Origin: Furcasterigmium furcatum
Taxonomy: Eukaryota; Ascomycota; Sordariomycetes; Glomerellales; Plectosphaerellaceae
Assembly: GCA_001599815.1 (NCBI GenBank)
Contig: BCIA01000001.1
Location: 1 to 64,000, forward strand
Length of the DNA: 64,000 nucleotides
Reading direction: 5' to 3'
Both the position numbers and the translations under genes were made by a program. Positions 1 to 11,903 of this stretch are shown here, piece after piece. How positions within the stretch are numbered: the stretch's first letter is position 1; each line of letters begins with the position of its first letter. The notes beneath the pieces are model-generated. The model was not told the DNA's origin, did no database searches, and saw only the letters and a program-made list of their open reading frames with translations.

Positions 1-162
1 AACCCTAACCCTAACCCTAACCCTAACCCTAACCCTAACCCTAACCCTAACCCTAACCCTAACCCTAACCCTAACCCTAACCCTAACCCTAACCCCAACC
101 CCTAACCCTAACCCTAACCCTAACCCTAACCCTAACCCTAACCCTAACCCTAACCCTAACCC
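1..162. repeat. Telomere repeat array
   Basis: About 27 tandem copies of CCCTAA on the + strand (TTAGGG on the other) run from base 1, so the window starts at a true chromosome end with the centromere to the right. One irregular stretch at about 91-103 has extra C residues (CCCC in place of CCCT). The array stops abruptly at about 162, with no gradual decay into the next sequence. Confidence 0.98.
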
Positions 163-708
163 GAAGACGTCTGTAGAGTAGCCTCTAGGCGTTAGATCTA
201 GCGTTACGACTAGTTATCTTGAGCCCTAAAAAAAGCCCTATCTAGCCGAGCTAACCTAGACGTTAAATCCGAGCCTATCGTCCCTACCCTAAGCCCCTAG
301 GGATCCTAGGAGCCCCAGGGCAGCCAGCCTAGCTAGCCCTAGCCCTAGGGAGCCCTAAGGGCTGACTTTTTAGCTACTNTAGGAGCCTCTAGATACTACT
401 ACGACGTCTAGATAGTAGCTATTAATAAGGACTCCTCCAGGGAAGACGCCCACGCCACCCTTATAGAGGCTACTAACGAGAAAAAGAGAAAATATAGGGC
501 CTTAGGCCCGTTTTTCAAGCCCCTCATCTTTAGCATAGGGGGCCTTATAGAATAGGAGACGGCCTAGACCTATAAGGGCCTTTAGAAGCTCTTAGGGCCT
601 ACCACAGCCCGTTGGATGGATAGTTCTATAGGCCTAGGCCTACTACGCGCTAAGGCAGCCGCAGCAGCCTCTATCGCAAAGGACTACCCTCGGAATAAGG
701 CCCTATAA
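163..708 (+). pseudogene. Decayed coding frame abutting the telomere (possible LINE-like element remnant)
   Basis: Reading from 163 in the frame of 181-183 gives about 180 codons to a TAA at 706. They are interrupted by twelve TAG codons (193, 199, 211, 298, 307, 334, 340, 346, 409, 553, 565, 583) and one TGA (220), with no other TAA. Nearly all the TAGs lie where glutamine (CAG) would fit, for example the Pro-Gln-like run at 334-348 and the segment TYKGL-stop-KLLGP at 568-600. This is what C-to-T mutation at CpA, as in repeat-induced point mutation (RIP), would produce. The C-terminal part (KYRALGPFF, then a GGL segment) reminds me of the end of fungal non-LTR retroelement proteins, but that is from memory and unconfirmed. 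One base at 379 is ambiguous (n). Confidence 0.6.
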
Positions 709-710
709 CG

Positions 711-860
711 GTTTTTCTAGCCGTTTTTCCTAGCTGTTTTTCCTAGCTGTTTTTCCTAGCTATTTTTCCTAGCTGTTTTTCCTAGCTATCTCTTCCTACT
801 TATCTTTTCCTACCTACCTTCCTAGCTACTTTCCTAGCTGTTTTTCCTACCTACCCTAAT
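711..860. repeat. 13-bp subtelomeric minisatellite
   Basis: Tandem copies of a 13-bp unit, GTTTTTCCTAGCT, start at about 711. Four or five are near-perfect (for example 723-735, 736-748, 749-761, 775-787), with A for G in some first positions. They decay to TTCCTACCTA variants by about 860. The array directly follows the decayed frame, so it may be the 3' tail of that element. Confidence 0.85.
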
Positions 861-1513
861 ACTCCTTTTCTTAGATAGCAGTATAGCCTAGAGTATAGCT
901 CTAGAGTAGATTAGCTAGGGTAGAAAAATAGACCCTATCCCACCCTAAGCTACAATCTTGGATGGGTACATACACTATACACGCCCCAGCAAGCTCAGAA
1001 AACCCTCGTCCATACGTGATAACCTCCCCACGAAGTCTGGCAACCATTGCCAAATCGGCGTTAGGATTTGCTCACTAACACGGTACGTGCCGCCTCAGCC
1101 AATTTAAGATCACGGGGGCTCAGAACAGCATCGCGTTTGAATCGTATCACGAAGGGAAAAGACTATTAGGAGCAAGATGAGCGAAGGTCTAAAACGCTTT
1201 TATAAGACTACATAAGCAAGTAGCTTAGACAATCAAAGCAAACCGTGATTAGAGGCCAACTCTGTTCGTGACCGGAAACCTGATCCGAAAGCCGCGATAG
1301 TCCGCCTTGCGAGTTTTCTCCTGCTATGTCGCCAGAGACGGGAATTCGGGTGGAGCATATGCTTGCAGCTTGGTTGTGCGCGCCATGCCCCTGTGCTTGG
1401 CTTTCTTGCGCCGTCTCGTCTCGATCAGCATCTCCCGGCAACAACGCGGGCACTAGTGTCACCAGTCAGCAAAGAGCCCGAAATCACGAACCGGAAACTT
1501 AGGGCCGGAGGAC
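861..1513. other. Subtelomeric intergenic, no gene seen
   Basis: The first 100 bp are CTAG-rich like the decayed element. From about 950 the composition becomes ordinary. I see no credible coding region. The stretch lies downstream of the LysM gene, which ends at 1514 on the other strand. Confidence 0.6.
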
Positions 1514-2768
1514 TTACCTCGCCCACCACCCTTCGTGGACGCTCACGCCGCCGCGGCCGCAGCGGTTCACCGCGGCGTTGAGCATCTCCTCGCACCTACT
1601 AACTGCGAGTCTGGCGCCCGTCCCAAAGTCGTTGCGCGCAACGAACTCGATCTTATTCTCGCCAAAGGCCGCGTTGAAGCAGCCGCGCTTGATCTGGGCC
1701 GTCGCGAAGCCCCCGCTCCCGTCCGACGAGTTGTTCCCGTCGCACCACGAGCGGACCGACGCGAGGGCGGCCGGCTTGTTGTCTCCCCAGGTCTTATGGT
1801 CGGTCGCCGTGTGGCAGGCGGTAGACGTTACGGGCGTAAAACCGATGGTCCTAGTGCAGACGTGCACGTCGAGCCAGAGGCCGGTACAGTCGGACCTGAC
1901 CGAGGTGTTCCAGTCCACGATGCGCTTGGCGGTCAGGCCGTGGGCCGCGCCGATCTTAGCGCAGGTATCGCCGGATTTGACCTTGTAGAAGCGGTCGCAG
2001 TTGCGGGCCATGCCCAGCTGCGTGGGTTGCGGCGTCGCGATGCCCGTTGTCGCGGTGGTCCTGGTGCTGGTCCTGGTCGTGGTTGTTGGGGGCGGCTGGA
2101 AACCGATAGTCCTGACGCAGTAGTTGTACCCCAGCCAGAGACCGGAGCAGTCTGCTTTGATAGATGGGTTCCATGCGAGGAGCTGCGCAAAGGTGATGCC
2201 ATGGTCGTCGGCAACTGCGAGGCAGTTTTCGTTCGCCTTGACGAGGTGAAAGTCATCGCAGTTGGTGGTCATGTCGGGACGAAACGGCACAGGTGTTGAG
2301 ATGTTATTTCCGGGCTTTGTGGTCGTTGCTGGCGGCGGCGTGGTGGTGGTTGTCGCCATCGTTGGTACCGGGGGCGACCCAGGCTTCCGGTCCGCCTCGA
2401 CACAGTACGACCGACTCGCAACGAAGTTGCCGCAGCCGGCGGTGATGGACGGATTCTGCAAGAAAGGGTCAGTAAGCAGCATGCGTCTCCATCGCTGCGC
2501 ATTCTTTAGAGGGACCAACCCAGTACATAAAATCTGCCAGGGTAGCTCCGAAAGCTGGAAGGACTACATCGCAAGGGAAGTCACCCTCGTTATCGTAATA
2601 CACTCGGCAAGGTGTAATGGTGTTGGGATCAACGGGATATTTCGGATCGCTATTCATGAGGCGAAGGCGGCTGGTGATGTCCAGTGCCCGTCCCTCGGAC
2701 TGAGGCAAAGCCCGAACCGCCTGGACGGCAGCGAGCGCCGCGAACAAGATAGAAGGGGCGAGGACCAT
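1514..2768 (-). CDS. Secreted protein with three LysM domains
   Basis: Two exons, 2768-2520 and 2455-1514, are joined across a 64-bp intron (2519-2456; GTTGGT donor, TTGCAG acceptor, TACTGAC branch) to give 396 aa. The first 20 or so residues are a signal peptide ending near VRALP. Three LysM modules lie at about 54-103, 149-197 and 236-284. Each has the pattern C...C...G/A-hydrophobic...WN-[PT]-S-[IV]...C; the intron splits the first between W83 and N84 in phase 0. Thr/Pro linkers separate the modules. The last 100 residues form a separate Cys-containing region I do not recognise. LysM proteins bind chitin; in pathogens and mycoparasites they sequester chitin fragments or protect hyphae. The gene is divergent from the chitinase at 4168, a pairing known in Sordariomycetes. 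Confidence 0.88.
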
Positions 2769-4167
2769 GATCGCGGAGGTGTGTGAGCGAACTCCAAGGT
2801 GGAATGAGTGGACGACTGTCTGGTGAGTAAGAGATCAAGTCTTCTAGCTTGGACATTGGACGATGGCTGCTCGTTCTTATAGTAACTTGGTGCTTGACGG
2901 ACGTCTCGGCATATCGGCCTCCTCCAAGTCCGCGAACCCGCCCAAGAAATTAGGTGTGAAAGCCACCATGCCGTGATCAGATCAGACTGCCCAGTGCAGC
3001 GTTCGTCAGGGATTCGAGACCTTCTCCGTCGTTGCCGTGGATGGATGAATCATAATGCTTGGCACCGATTCTCGAGTCTAGAAGGTGACATTCGAGCAGG
3101 CGTTAGGATAGTCACAAAACTCGGCTGGGTGGGCTTCCCTGAAGCTATTGATTACCCGCATGGCTCTGTTGTTGTACTCTTGGCGGATCCCCTGAGCCTG
3201 GTTCCTGGTGGGCTGATGCGACTGGCCAGCCCGCCATCGTGCATCGGCGTTGTCGCCCTTTCGGTGCACTCCTTCGAGATGAGAGGTAAGGTGCCTCGAA
3301 ACTCTGGATGTGCAAAGCCTGGGGAATTCTGGCTTCAATGTTGCATGACTTCTAGTAAGCGCGTATTTCTGGTGTTATTGGAATAGCTATACGAGAGGTG
3401 GATGGTATTACTGAGCTTCCAATGGACCTTGGACTGGCTGACAGGGGTTTTGGCTATATGTATGTGACCGTTGAGGGGTCCATCAAGATCGGGTTCTGGC
3501 CATGTCATCTCCGTCCACCCCACATTTAACCCATCCAATAATCGAGATGGAACTGCGGCAATGCAATGCTGTCCCCACGCTGCAACCAAATCCCGGGAGA
3601 CAGTTCCCCTACCACGCCATTGGAGGATCTGTACGACGAACATGAAGGACGGAGACATCCGAGCTTACACCTGGACCTGCATTCCGTGCCCCGCTGGCAT
3701 TGTAACCCTATTGCACTTTTCGCGACCAGACAGTGCTCCGGGATGTCCGCGATGCCACATGTCTAGAGGCCTCAACGGCGCGCAGCGCTCGATGCGGAAA
3801 GTTCGGCCAGACCCTGTGACCACGCACAGGGTTGCTTATGCTCTCATGTAAGCAAATCAAGCTCATGCCCAGACCGAGATTATCGAGATTGCAGACCGGG
3901 GTGTAGAACCATCAGAGAAATTCACGGAAAGCCTCGGACTTGGATGTCTCCCCGCTCTCAGGGCTTAATTCTGACGAGCACGTAACGTCTCACATCCGAG
4001 TTGAAGACTAGGACACGGGGCTTGGTACTAGTAGCGGTGTTCTCGCCTTCTACCCATCTCATCGGGACAGCCTGAATTCAAACACAGCAGCTTGACCACC
4101 AACTCGGGCGCCTTGACCCTGCTATTAGCCAAAATCACTTTGTTCTACGTTTACTCTTTCCACAGCC
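2769..4167. promoter_or_regulatory. Shared intergenic region of the LysM/chitinase pair
   Basis: This 1.4-kb non-coding interval separates the start codons of the two divergent chitin-related genes and must hold both promoters. Short open frames occur on both strands, but none has a signal peptide, intron signals or recognisable motifs. I could not assign specific operators. Confidence 0.5.
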
Positions 4168-7100
4168 ATGTGGCTTGCGGCGCTGCCACTGCTGCTGCTG
4201 CTGCCGCTGGCACACCATGCCGCAGCCGCAAATTCCACGTCAGGCCCGTCCCCAGAGGGCCGCTTTTTGCTGCCGCCCAAGACCTGTCCTCGCTCTTGTG
4301 ACGAAACCAAGGGTCTCGAGGACTGGAGCGCCTATCACAGCGTCGAGAGTCTTGCCGTGTGCCCTGAGCCGGTTCTGCTGCAGTTCAACGTCTACACCCC
4401 CTTTGATGACCCCAAAACCCAGTTCAGCATCCGCGCCTGCACCCTGGGCGACGCCTCGACCCAAGAAAACCTCCTGGCCGACACGGGCTACGTGGCTCCC
4501 GATGCGAGGATTTCTTCACGCGGAGAGATCGCCTCGTCCTCAGGGCGTCGCGGCCTCAACGAAACCATCCTCGCTCCTGGAAACGCCACCTGCGGCTCCA
4601 GTGCCTCGCGACAGGCCTCGGGTGTGCTTCGCCTGTCTGCATCGGCAGTTTCCGACGACGAGGCCCTGGACCTGAGCGGCCTCGTCGACACTACGTCGGT
4701 CGCCAGAGCGGCCGTAAAGGCGTTGGAAGCTCGTGTGCAGCAGGACACCACCTGTGGCAAGACCATACTATTTGCCTATGTCCGAGGCACGATTGTCGGG
4801 CTGTACTCGGGCGCACTCGTCGACAAGAGGCGTTCGTCGCCTCTGGTGCTCAAGGCGATCACAGAACAGCTGAAGGACGACACGCCGCGCCACACTGCGG
4901 AAGTCTGCGACGGCAAGGGCTCACCCAGTACACTTCTGGGCGCTGTTGTCGACGTCAGGGGAGACTTCGCCGCTGTGCAAAGGGTTGTCCGGGGCTGGAA
5001 CGACGGCAAATGCGCCTCCAACAGCACCGAGCACGATGCGGAATCCAAACTCTGGCTGTATGACCGCGTCGGTCTCGATTCCACGGGCGATGGAGCGCCC
5101 CCAAAGCCTCGGTCCCTCCAGAAGCGCGCGACATGCAGGAGTATTCGTATCGAACAAGGCGACGGTTGCATCACCCTGGCGGATAGGTGCGGTCTCCCCA
5201 TGTTCGTCTTCCAGACCTATAACAAAGGCCTGTGCTTGAAACCGCTCCAGCCAATGCAGCCCGTATGCTGTAGCTCGGGAGACCCTCCAGATATACGTCC
5301 AAAGCCACAGGCTGACGGTACCTGCGCAGTGTACTCAGTCCAGGCGGACGAGGGATGCCAGGTTGTCTCTGCCAAGCACGGCCTTACCATGGACGATCTC
5401 GACAAGTTCAACAAGAAGACGTGGGGGTGGAACGGTTGTCAGCTTGGCCTTCTCCAGCGCATCTGCGTGAGCGAGGGCAAGCCGCCTATGCCAGCGACGT
5501 TTCCTGACGCCACCTGCGGACCGACTGTGCCCGGATCGAAGCAGCCCCCTGCCGGCGTCGAGCTGGCAGACATCAACCCGTGCCCGCTCAACGTCTGCTG
5601 TAACGTATGGGGCAACTGCGGCACCACGGCGGACTTCTGCACCATCTCGAAGACGACCACGGGGAACCCGGGGACTACCAACCCGGGCGAGCACGGCTGT
5701 CAGTCCAACTGCGGCTTCGAGATGACGAGGAACGATAAGCCGCCCGCGCAGTTCCGCAAGATCGCCTACTTCGAGGGCTGGAACTACAATCGGCCCTGTC
5801 TCAACATGCACGTCCTCGACGTCGATAACTCGTATACCCACGTGCACTTTGCGTTCGGCGAAGTGTCTAGTGACTTCCACCCGATCATCCCGCCAGATCA
5901 GCAGGAGCAGTTCAACGCTTTCGTGTCCGCGCCGAACTATCCAAAGAAGATCCTTGCATTCGGAGGCTGGGCTTTCTCAAACGAGGGCACGGGGACCGGT
6001 AACTTCCGAAGGGCTTTCCTCCCTGAGAACCGGAACCTCTTTGCGGACCGGGTCGTTAAGTTTGCTCGGGATCACCGGCTGGATGGTGTTGATTTCGACT
6101 GGGAATACCCTGGCGCGACGGATATCCCGGGCTCAGAGCCGGGACAGAAGGAGGATGGCGAGAACTACCACCAGTTCCTGCGCCTGCTACGATCCAAGCT
6201 GCCCAAGGAGATGTCGCTATCCATCGCCGCCCCCGCGTCCTATTGGTATCTACGGGGCTTCCCTATCCAGAAGATGGCTGAGGTCCTCGACTATATCGTT
6301 TACATGACCTATGACTTCCACGGCCAGTGGGACGTTGGCAACAAGTGGTCCCAGTCTGGTTGCGAGTCTGGCAACTGCCTACGGTCACACATCAACTCGA
6401 CCATCACGACGGACTCGCTCATTATGATCACGAAAGCGGGCGTTGACTCCCACAAGGTGGTGGTCGGGGTGTCGAGCTATGGCCGGTCTTTCAAGATGTC
6501 TGATCCCCTCTGCCGCGGGCCCATGTGTAAGTCGCACCCCCTTAGTAGGGCCGAAGCTTTTGGATGGACACTGACGCGGGACAGGCACTTTTCTCGGCTC
6601 GAGGACCGACTCTCCGGCGAAGAAGGGCAAGTGCACGGGCACAGGGGGATACATCTCCAACTACGAGATTGACCAGATCATCAAGGAAAAGGGCCCGCTG
6701 ATCAGGAAGTGGTACGAACAGGAGACTGACACGGATTACATCGTCTACGACGCCGTCGAGTGGGTTGCGTATATGAGCGAAACGACAAAGCAACGACGCG
6801 CAGGGCACTATAAGATGCTCAACTTCGGGGGCACGTCCGACTGGGCCGTCGACCTGCAGGGTGAGGGCTCGGGCAGCCGGTCAGGAAGACCCGTCTACCT
6901 CGACCCCAGCGTCTATGATATCGGCTCAGCCAAGTGCCAGCCGCCCTGCATCCTCGTGTTCCCCCCCAGAAAGCTACCGGGTCCGTCGACTATCCACCCG
7001 GGAGAGTATGTCACTTCGCTCGAGTACGGTGCCACGGGGCCTACGACCGTCAGTGGAAAGGTGACCACGGCGTTCGTCACCAGCACGACAACGATCACCA

Positions 7101-10100
7101 TCACCCTTCCGGCCATCACGATAGACGAGATGAAATACGCCAACGTCAATATCACCAGCGGTGAGACCAGCTCAGGGCTGTGGCTCATCCCCCGCATTGA
7201 CATCGGACCCGTCACGGTCCGCCTGCCCGATGGTACCGGGGGAACAACCGATCGGGCCCTCATCCTGCCGCCGTGGCCAGCCATCACCGATGGACCATCG
7301 GATGACGACGAGGACGATGAATACACGCCGGTGCCAGAACTGGATCCAAGCGAGTGGCCCACGAACGAGGTCCCTGAACCTACTGTGAGTCCTGGAACAC
7401 TTTCTGGCATATCAGCTGCCATGCTAATTAGTGAAACAGGTCACCCCCGACGACGAAGACGAATGGCCGTACACCCATTACCCCGAGAGCATGGTGACGC
7501 CGGTTCCGGAGCATATCGAAAAGATTGATCTCGATGATGATGGTTTAGGCTTCTTCACTCCCTGCAACTTGTGGTTCTTCAACGTGAGTGTGCCTCACCA
7601 CCAGTTATCCTGTGCCGGACATACGTGCAAGTATTGACATTCGCAACAAAGGTGTGCAAGCAGAATGACGACGAGGACGGCCCCAGGATCCGCGGTCTGA
7701 AATGGATCCTGCCGCCCGGCAAATATCCCCCGTAAGTGTCGCTGTGTCCACACGATTTGGCGGAAAAGTAACTGACTCTCGCCGTCAGAGGCCCCCCGCC
7801 GCCTTGGATTGTCCGCCCTCCTACGGGTGGTGGTTCAGAAATAATCATTAGGCCCGAATTCCCGTTGCCTCCGTGGCCTATCGTAACGTAGGTTGTCACT
7901 ATAAATGTCGCTCCTATGTTCATATCTTCACCTATATCTGACCTCCTCCCAAAGAGTCGGGCCCGATCGAAAGCCCACTTTCCCGCCAAAACCCACAGCG
8001 TGTAAGACCGAGATGGCATCTCTCTGCTCAACGACGTCTATTCTTTCTACAACATACATGGGACCTACGACCTCAGTCGTCACCTCGACCAAGACGGGCT
8101 GCGAAACTGTCTTCGGCTGCTCGTACACCGATTGGGAAACAACTTATACGACGAGGACGGGAGCCTGCCCAGCGCCCACGCCTCGTGCTCGACGGGATTC
8201 GCTTGAATCAGATGTGCAGAACTCTGCGTCAGACGGGAATGCGGTCCTCGAGCGACAGGCGCCTCCCCAAAACCCATGTGACGCGGACATTTTGGTGTTG
8301 CCCAAGAAGATGGACAATCTCGGCACGATCCCCCAAATCATTGCAAAATACCCGCAGAGCACGGCCAGGCCTATTAAGTCTGAGGTGAAGGGCTGGGTGG
8401 CCGGGTGGATGATTGAGAATCCGCACCCCAACTTGTGGCCGGAAATACAGCAATCGGTACGTTTATCAGATACGTGATCCTTGCACAAACGCTCGCTTAC
8501 ACCATTTCCAAGGGCTACGCGATGGGGTCCTTAAGTTGGCCGGTGCAGGCTCTTCGTCCTTCGGGGAACCGTGCGCGGAGCGTGGCGGGAGACAGTGACA
8601 TTGGACAGCCGCCTCCCGCCGTGGTTTCTTTCGACATCAGCGAAGACGAGCTACATCTGGGGCGCAATGGAACTGTTGCCCTGAATGAGACGGCGAACGC
8701 CCCATCTTGGGGACAGGTGAAGAAAAGAGCTCAGGAGCCCGTTCGTGGCAGACACTGGGCTCCCGCGCAAGTGTCCCTCGCCCTAGGGGAACACTGGAAG
8801 AATCCCCGCGGAACCCATGTCGTCCCTGGGAGACCTCCAACGTTCAAATTCTGGATTGATCCGCCCTTCGGAAAAGAACAATACGTCTATGTGATAGGTG
8901 AATGTGACATGTGGCTAAGCCATCAGGTACGTCGGACTGGCATCCTACCCTTTGAGATGTGCGCTTATTCAGACACAGGAGTTCAACGATGCCAGAGGAA
9001 AACGGATCCATTTCTTGGATGGCAGGCTTGGCCACCGAACCGAAGACGCAGTATCGCACGACAGGATGCGGCACGGAAGTGGTGTTGCTGCCATGATCGT
9101 TGGTAAAACCATGGGCTCATGCAAGGAGTGTGAGCTGGTATTCCTCAGACACCGCAACGACTGGATAGACGGGGTTCAGAAACTTCATGATTTGGTCAAA
9201 ACATATGACCACATCATGAGGAACGGGCTAACGGGCAAGGCGGTGATCAACTTCAGCTGGGGCGTTACCGGCTCCGTAGAGAAGGATCAACCATTTCCAA
9301 GAAGATTCCGTGAGTATGACGATCGATTCCATAATCGGGCAGTATTCTCTAACCATCTTCTTCCTTTGCAGTCGAGATACTCACAGAAAAGCTGGACAAG
9401 GAGGCTGGCGCGGTTATCGTAGCCTCCTCTGGCAACTACCAAGTCCCAGAGCAGGAGGAAGGGCAGCCGCCACCGCGGATCCCTGAAAATCCTCCGATCA
9501 ACCTTTGGCCGGCCTTGTTCGGATCGCCCTCTCCAGTGAACAGATATGGCCGTTTCATGAACCTCATCACAGTCGGAGCGACGGACATAGACGGCAGAAA
9601 GAACCCTCTCACCGAAGTCGACAGTTCCCTCACCACATACGCCCCTGGGCGGCAGGTAGCTGTGCCCGACGGGCAGAACGGCGAGACGAAACTGATGTCT
9701 GGTACATCGTTTGGTAAGTCAATACCCGCATTGCGTCTCCCAATCAATTGACAGCTCATGCTAAACACTATTCGCGTCGTTTTGTGCAGCTGCACCCCTT
9801 GTTGCCGGTGTGGCGGCTTACTACCGCTCGCTTGAATCGCCGTGGAAGACGATGCTGATGAGACCTGCCAACGTTAAGAAAATGATCAGGCACCTTCACC
9901 GCCGTTTCGAGGTCCATAAAGCACCGCCTCGGACTCGAGTAAAGCCTGTCGTCTGGAATGGGAAGCATGGCGAGCACTCTTGCCTCGACGGATACGAACA
10001 TGACTGGGACTCCAATGGCATCTGTCCTGATCTGCAGGATCTCGTAGTCTTGCCTATCGACGGTGGAGAGACTGTTGAGTCCTGTGGCCCGAAAGATCTC

Positions 10101-11342
10101 TGGCCAGTACCCGACTTCGACGACGGGCTGGTCGCGAGGCAAGATGGCGGCAGCTGCCCGCGTCCACCGGCGGCTCCTGGGGGCGGCGGCAGCGGAGGGG
10201 GGGGCCGCCTCATTGATTGGAACCGGGGACCGGATGGGCCGAGGTGCACTTCCGGCACCTGCGGCGGCGAGCTCTGCCGAGGGTATTACTGCACACGGAA
10301 CCCGACCGGGGTCCCGCCGGACTTTAGGGACCCGAAGGACCCAAAGGGCGCAACCGGGCCCAACGTTGGCGGCGGAGGCGGCGGCAGCGGTGACGGTGGT
10401 GGTGGCGGCGGCGGCGGAGGTGGTGGCGGCGGCGGCATCAAGCCTCCATACTCCGGACCAGAATGCGCTTCCTACACGTCGACCAAGGTTTGCAGTGGGA
10501 GCGACTGTACATCTGCGAATCTGTGCGTGCCTACTCCGCCTCCCTGCCCCAAGTATCTACCGGGAGGTCCGGGACTGGGCTGCCCGAAGGACTTCCCCAT
10601 CTGCGGGAAGGTGAGGTTGGCCGAGATGTGTTCGGTGGGGAGAAGGGCAGAAGTCAATGGCGCTTCCACACCAGCATCGACGGCTGCGCCTGTTGGGCCC
10701 ACGGACCTACCAGTACCAGTACCGTCTTTTCCAAGGCGTCCCATGGAACAAAACCAGCAAGAGGAGCCAGAGGCAAACCACCGCGGCCCTGATATCGAGC
10801 CACTTGAGATACGGCTGCCGAATGACACAAACAACAACACTGTCTTCCGTAACAACACGTCCGCCTTTCCCAACGTGGCCCTGCTCGGGGAACGTCAGGT
10901 GAGCGAGGGGTGCAGCAAACACAGTGGCTGCATATCGTTCCCGATATGCGACAGGGACCCGCTCGACCACTGCCATCGGCTCGACTTTATCAGCTGTGTC
11001 ACAGCTGAGATGGAACTGGTCATTCAGCCCGACAAGCTCGAGGTATCCGTTCGGGTGAGAGAAGACGATATGACCAGGTGTGAGTTCAAATTCGACTGCC
11101 CTGCGAACCGTCGAGCCGAGTGCATGGCGGAAGAAGCCGTGAAGCCTCGCCAGTGCACCAACGGCGGCAACATTGCCGCCTGGACCAGCGACCTCTCATA
11201 TTTCAACTACGAATCCGAAAGGGGGCGATTTTACCGACTCTATTTTGCAGAAGACCACGAAGACGAAAAATTCACGTGCTGGGTCGGGGACCTCATCCCG
11301 AGCGTTTGCATCAAGAGCCGATGGAAGGCCGCTACCTGTTAG
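4168..11342 (+). CDS. Killer-toxin-like GH18 chitinase fused to a subtilisin-like domain
   Basis: Ten exons: 4168-6526, 6585-7384, 7440-7583, 7652-7731, 7789-7887, 7955-8456, 8513-8926, 8979-9309, 9372-9713, 9790-11342. The introns are 50-76 bp, all GT-AG, and every phase fits, giving about 2207 aa. Order: signal peptide; an N-terminal region; two LysM-type modules at about 320-430; a hevein-like chitin-binding motif at about 469-491; a GH18 domain from about 529 with the catalytic signature DGVDFDWE (D639-E646); acidic and Pro-rich linkers; a propeptide-like stretch; a subtilase-like domain with His in RHGSGVAA (H1498), oxyanion Asn in SSGN (N1598) and Ser in GTSFAAP (S1689); poly-Gly at about 1884-1907; and a Cys-rich tail. 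The canonical DTG aspartate is not evident (VIGECD at 1455-1460). Subgroup-C chitinases resemble the yeast killer-toxin alpha subunit and are thought to permeabilise rival cell walls. The protease fusion is unusual; a two-gene reading is possible but less likely. Confidence 0.82.
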
Positions 11343-11903
11343 CTTGACGCGGTTAAGTCACTGAATGGTGTACATGGTGGTGCTTCCTCTGTAATCTACC
11401 AAGCACTCACAGATACATACGCCATGACGTGGCGGTAGGCAAATAATCAGCAACCGAGATTCAGGACTCAGACTTGGCAGCACCACACACCGAAGCTCAA
11501 TGTGATCACTTGTAGTAACTGACGATGGATTTATGTTGTGGCAATCTCTGTCGTTCCGTCCCAGAAGATATAATCAACACCATACAAAAGGCGCTCTGCG
11601 GGGGAGAGTCAGGGTAGCTTGGCTGGCTGTACTCTAGGTTCGTCGAGGAGGTGGTCAAGCTGGTAGAGTGAGAAGGCCGTGGGAAAACAACGAGCCATCA
11701 AAAAGAGGGATGGCGTTATGAGAACAAGGCTAACGCCGTCAAAACAGCTGGTTGAGAGTCGACATTATATCCTGATGCGAACGCGGAAAAGTGTAATTTA
11801 TGAGACAACTTGAATACATTGACACACCCTTCTCGAGCCATTCCGTTTCCCCGCCCTTTCAACTCTCCGCTTTGGGCCCACGAGGCCTCATCGTCTCCTG
11901 AAT
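11343..11903. other. Intergenic, nothing recognised
   Basis: This lies between the 3' ends of the convergent chitinase-subtilase gene (+) and the small secreted protein (-). No coding pattern or repeat was seen. Confidence 0.6.

Noticed and set aside
1535..2299. Long plus-strand open frame (254 codons) over the LysM gene
   Set aside because: It is the antisense shadow of the LysM coding exon, without a leader or motifs. The minus strand has signal peptide, splice sites and cysteine pattern.
5335..5880. Minus-strand open frame of 181 codons within the chitinase
   Set aside because: Shadow of the GH18 coding sequence caused by high GC; no independent signals.
7905..8477. Separate small plus-strand gene starting at 7905
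   Set aside because: The first residues lie in an intron of the chitinase-subtilase gene. The rest continues that gene's frame with matching splice phases.
10368..10440. GGC/GGT-rich run as a promoter or microsatellite feature
   Set aside because: It is the in-frame poly-glycine linker of the chitinase-subtilase protein.
9810..11342. Independent 510-residue gene starting at 9810
   Set aside because: Its start is inside the conserved region just after the subtilase Ser motif GTSFAAP. It is the last exon of the large gene.
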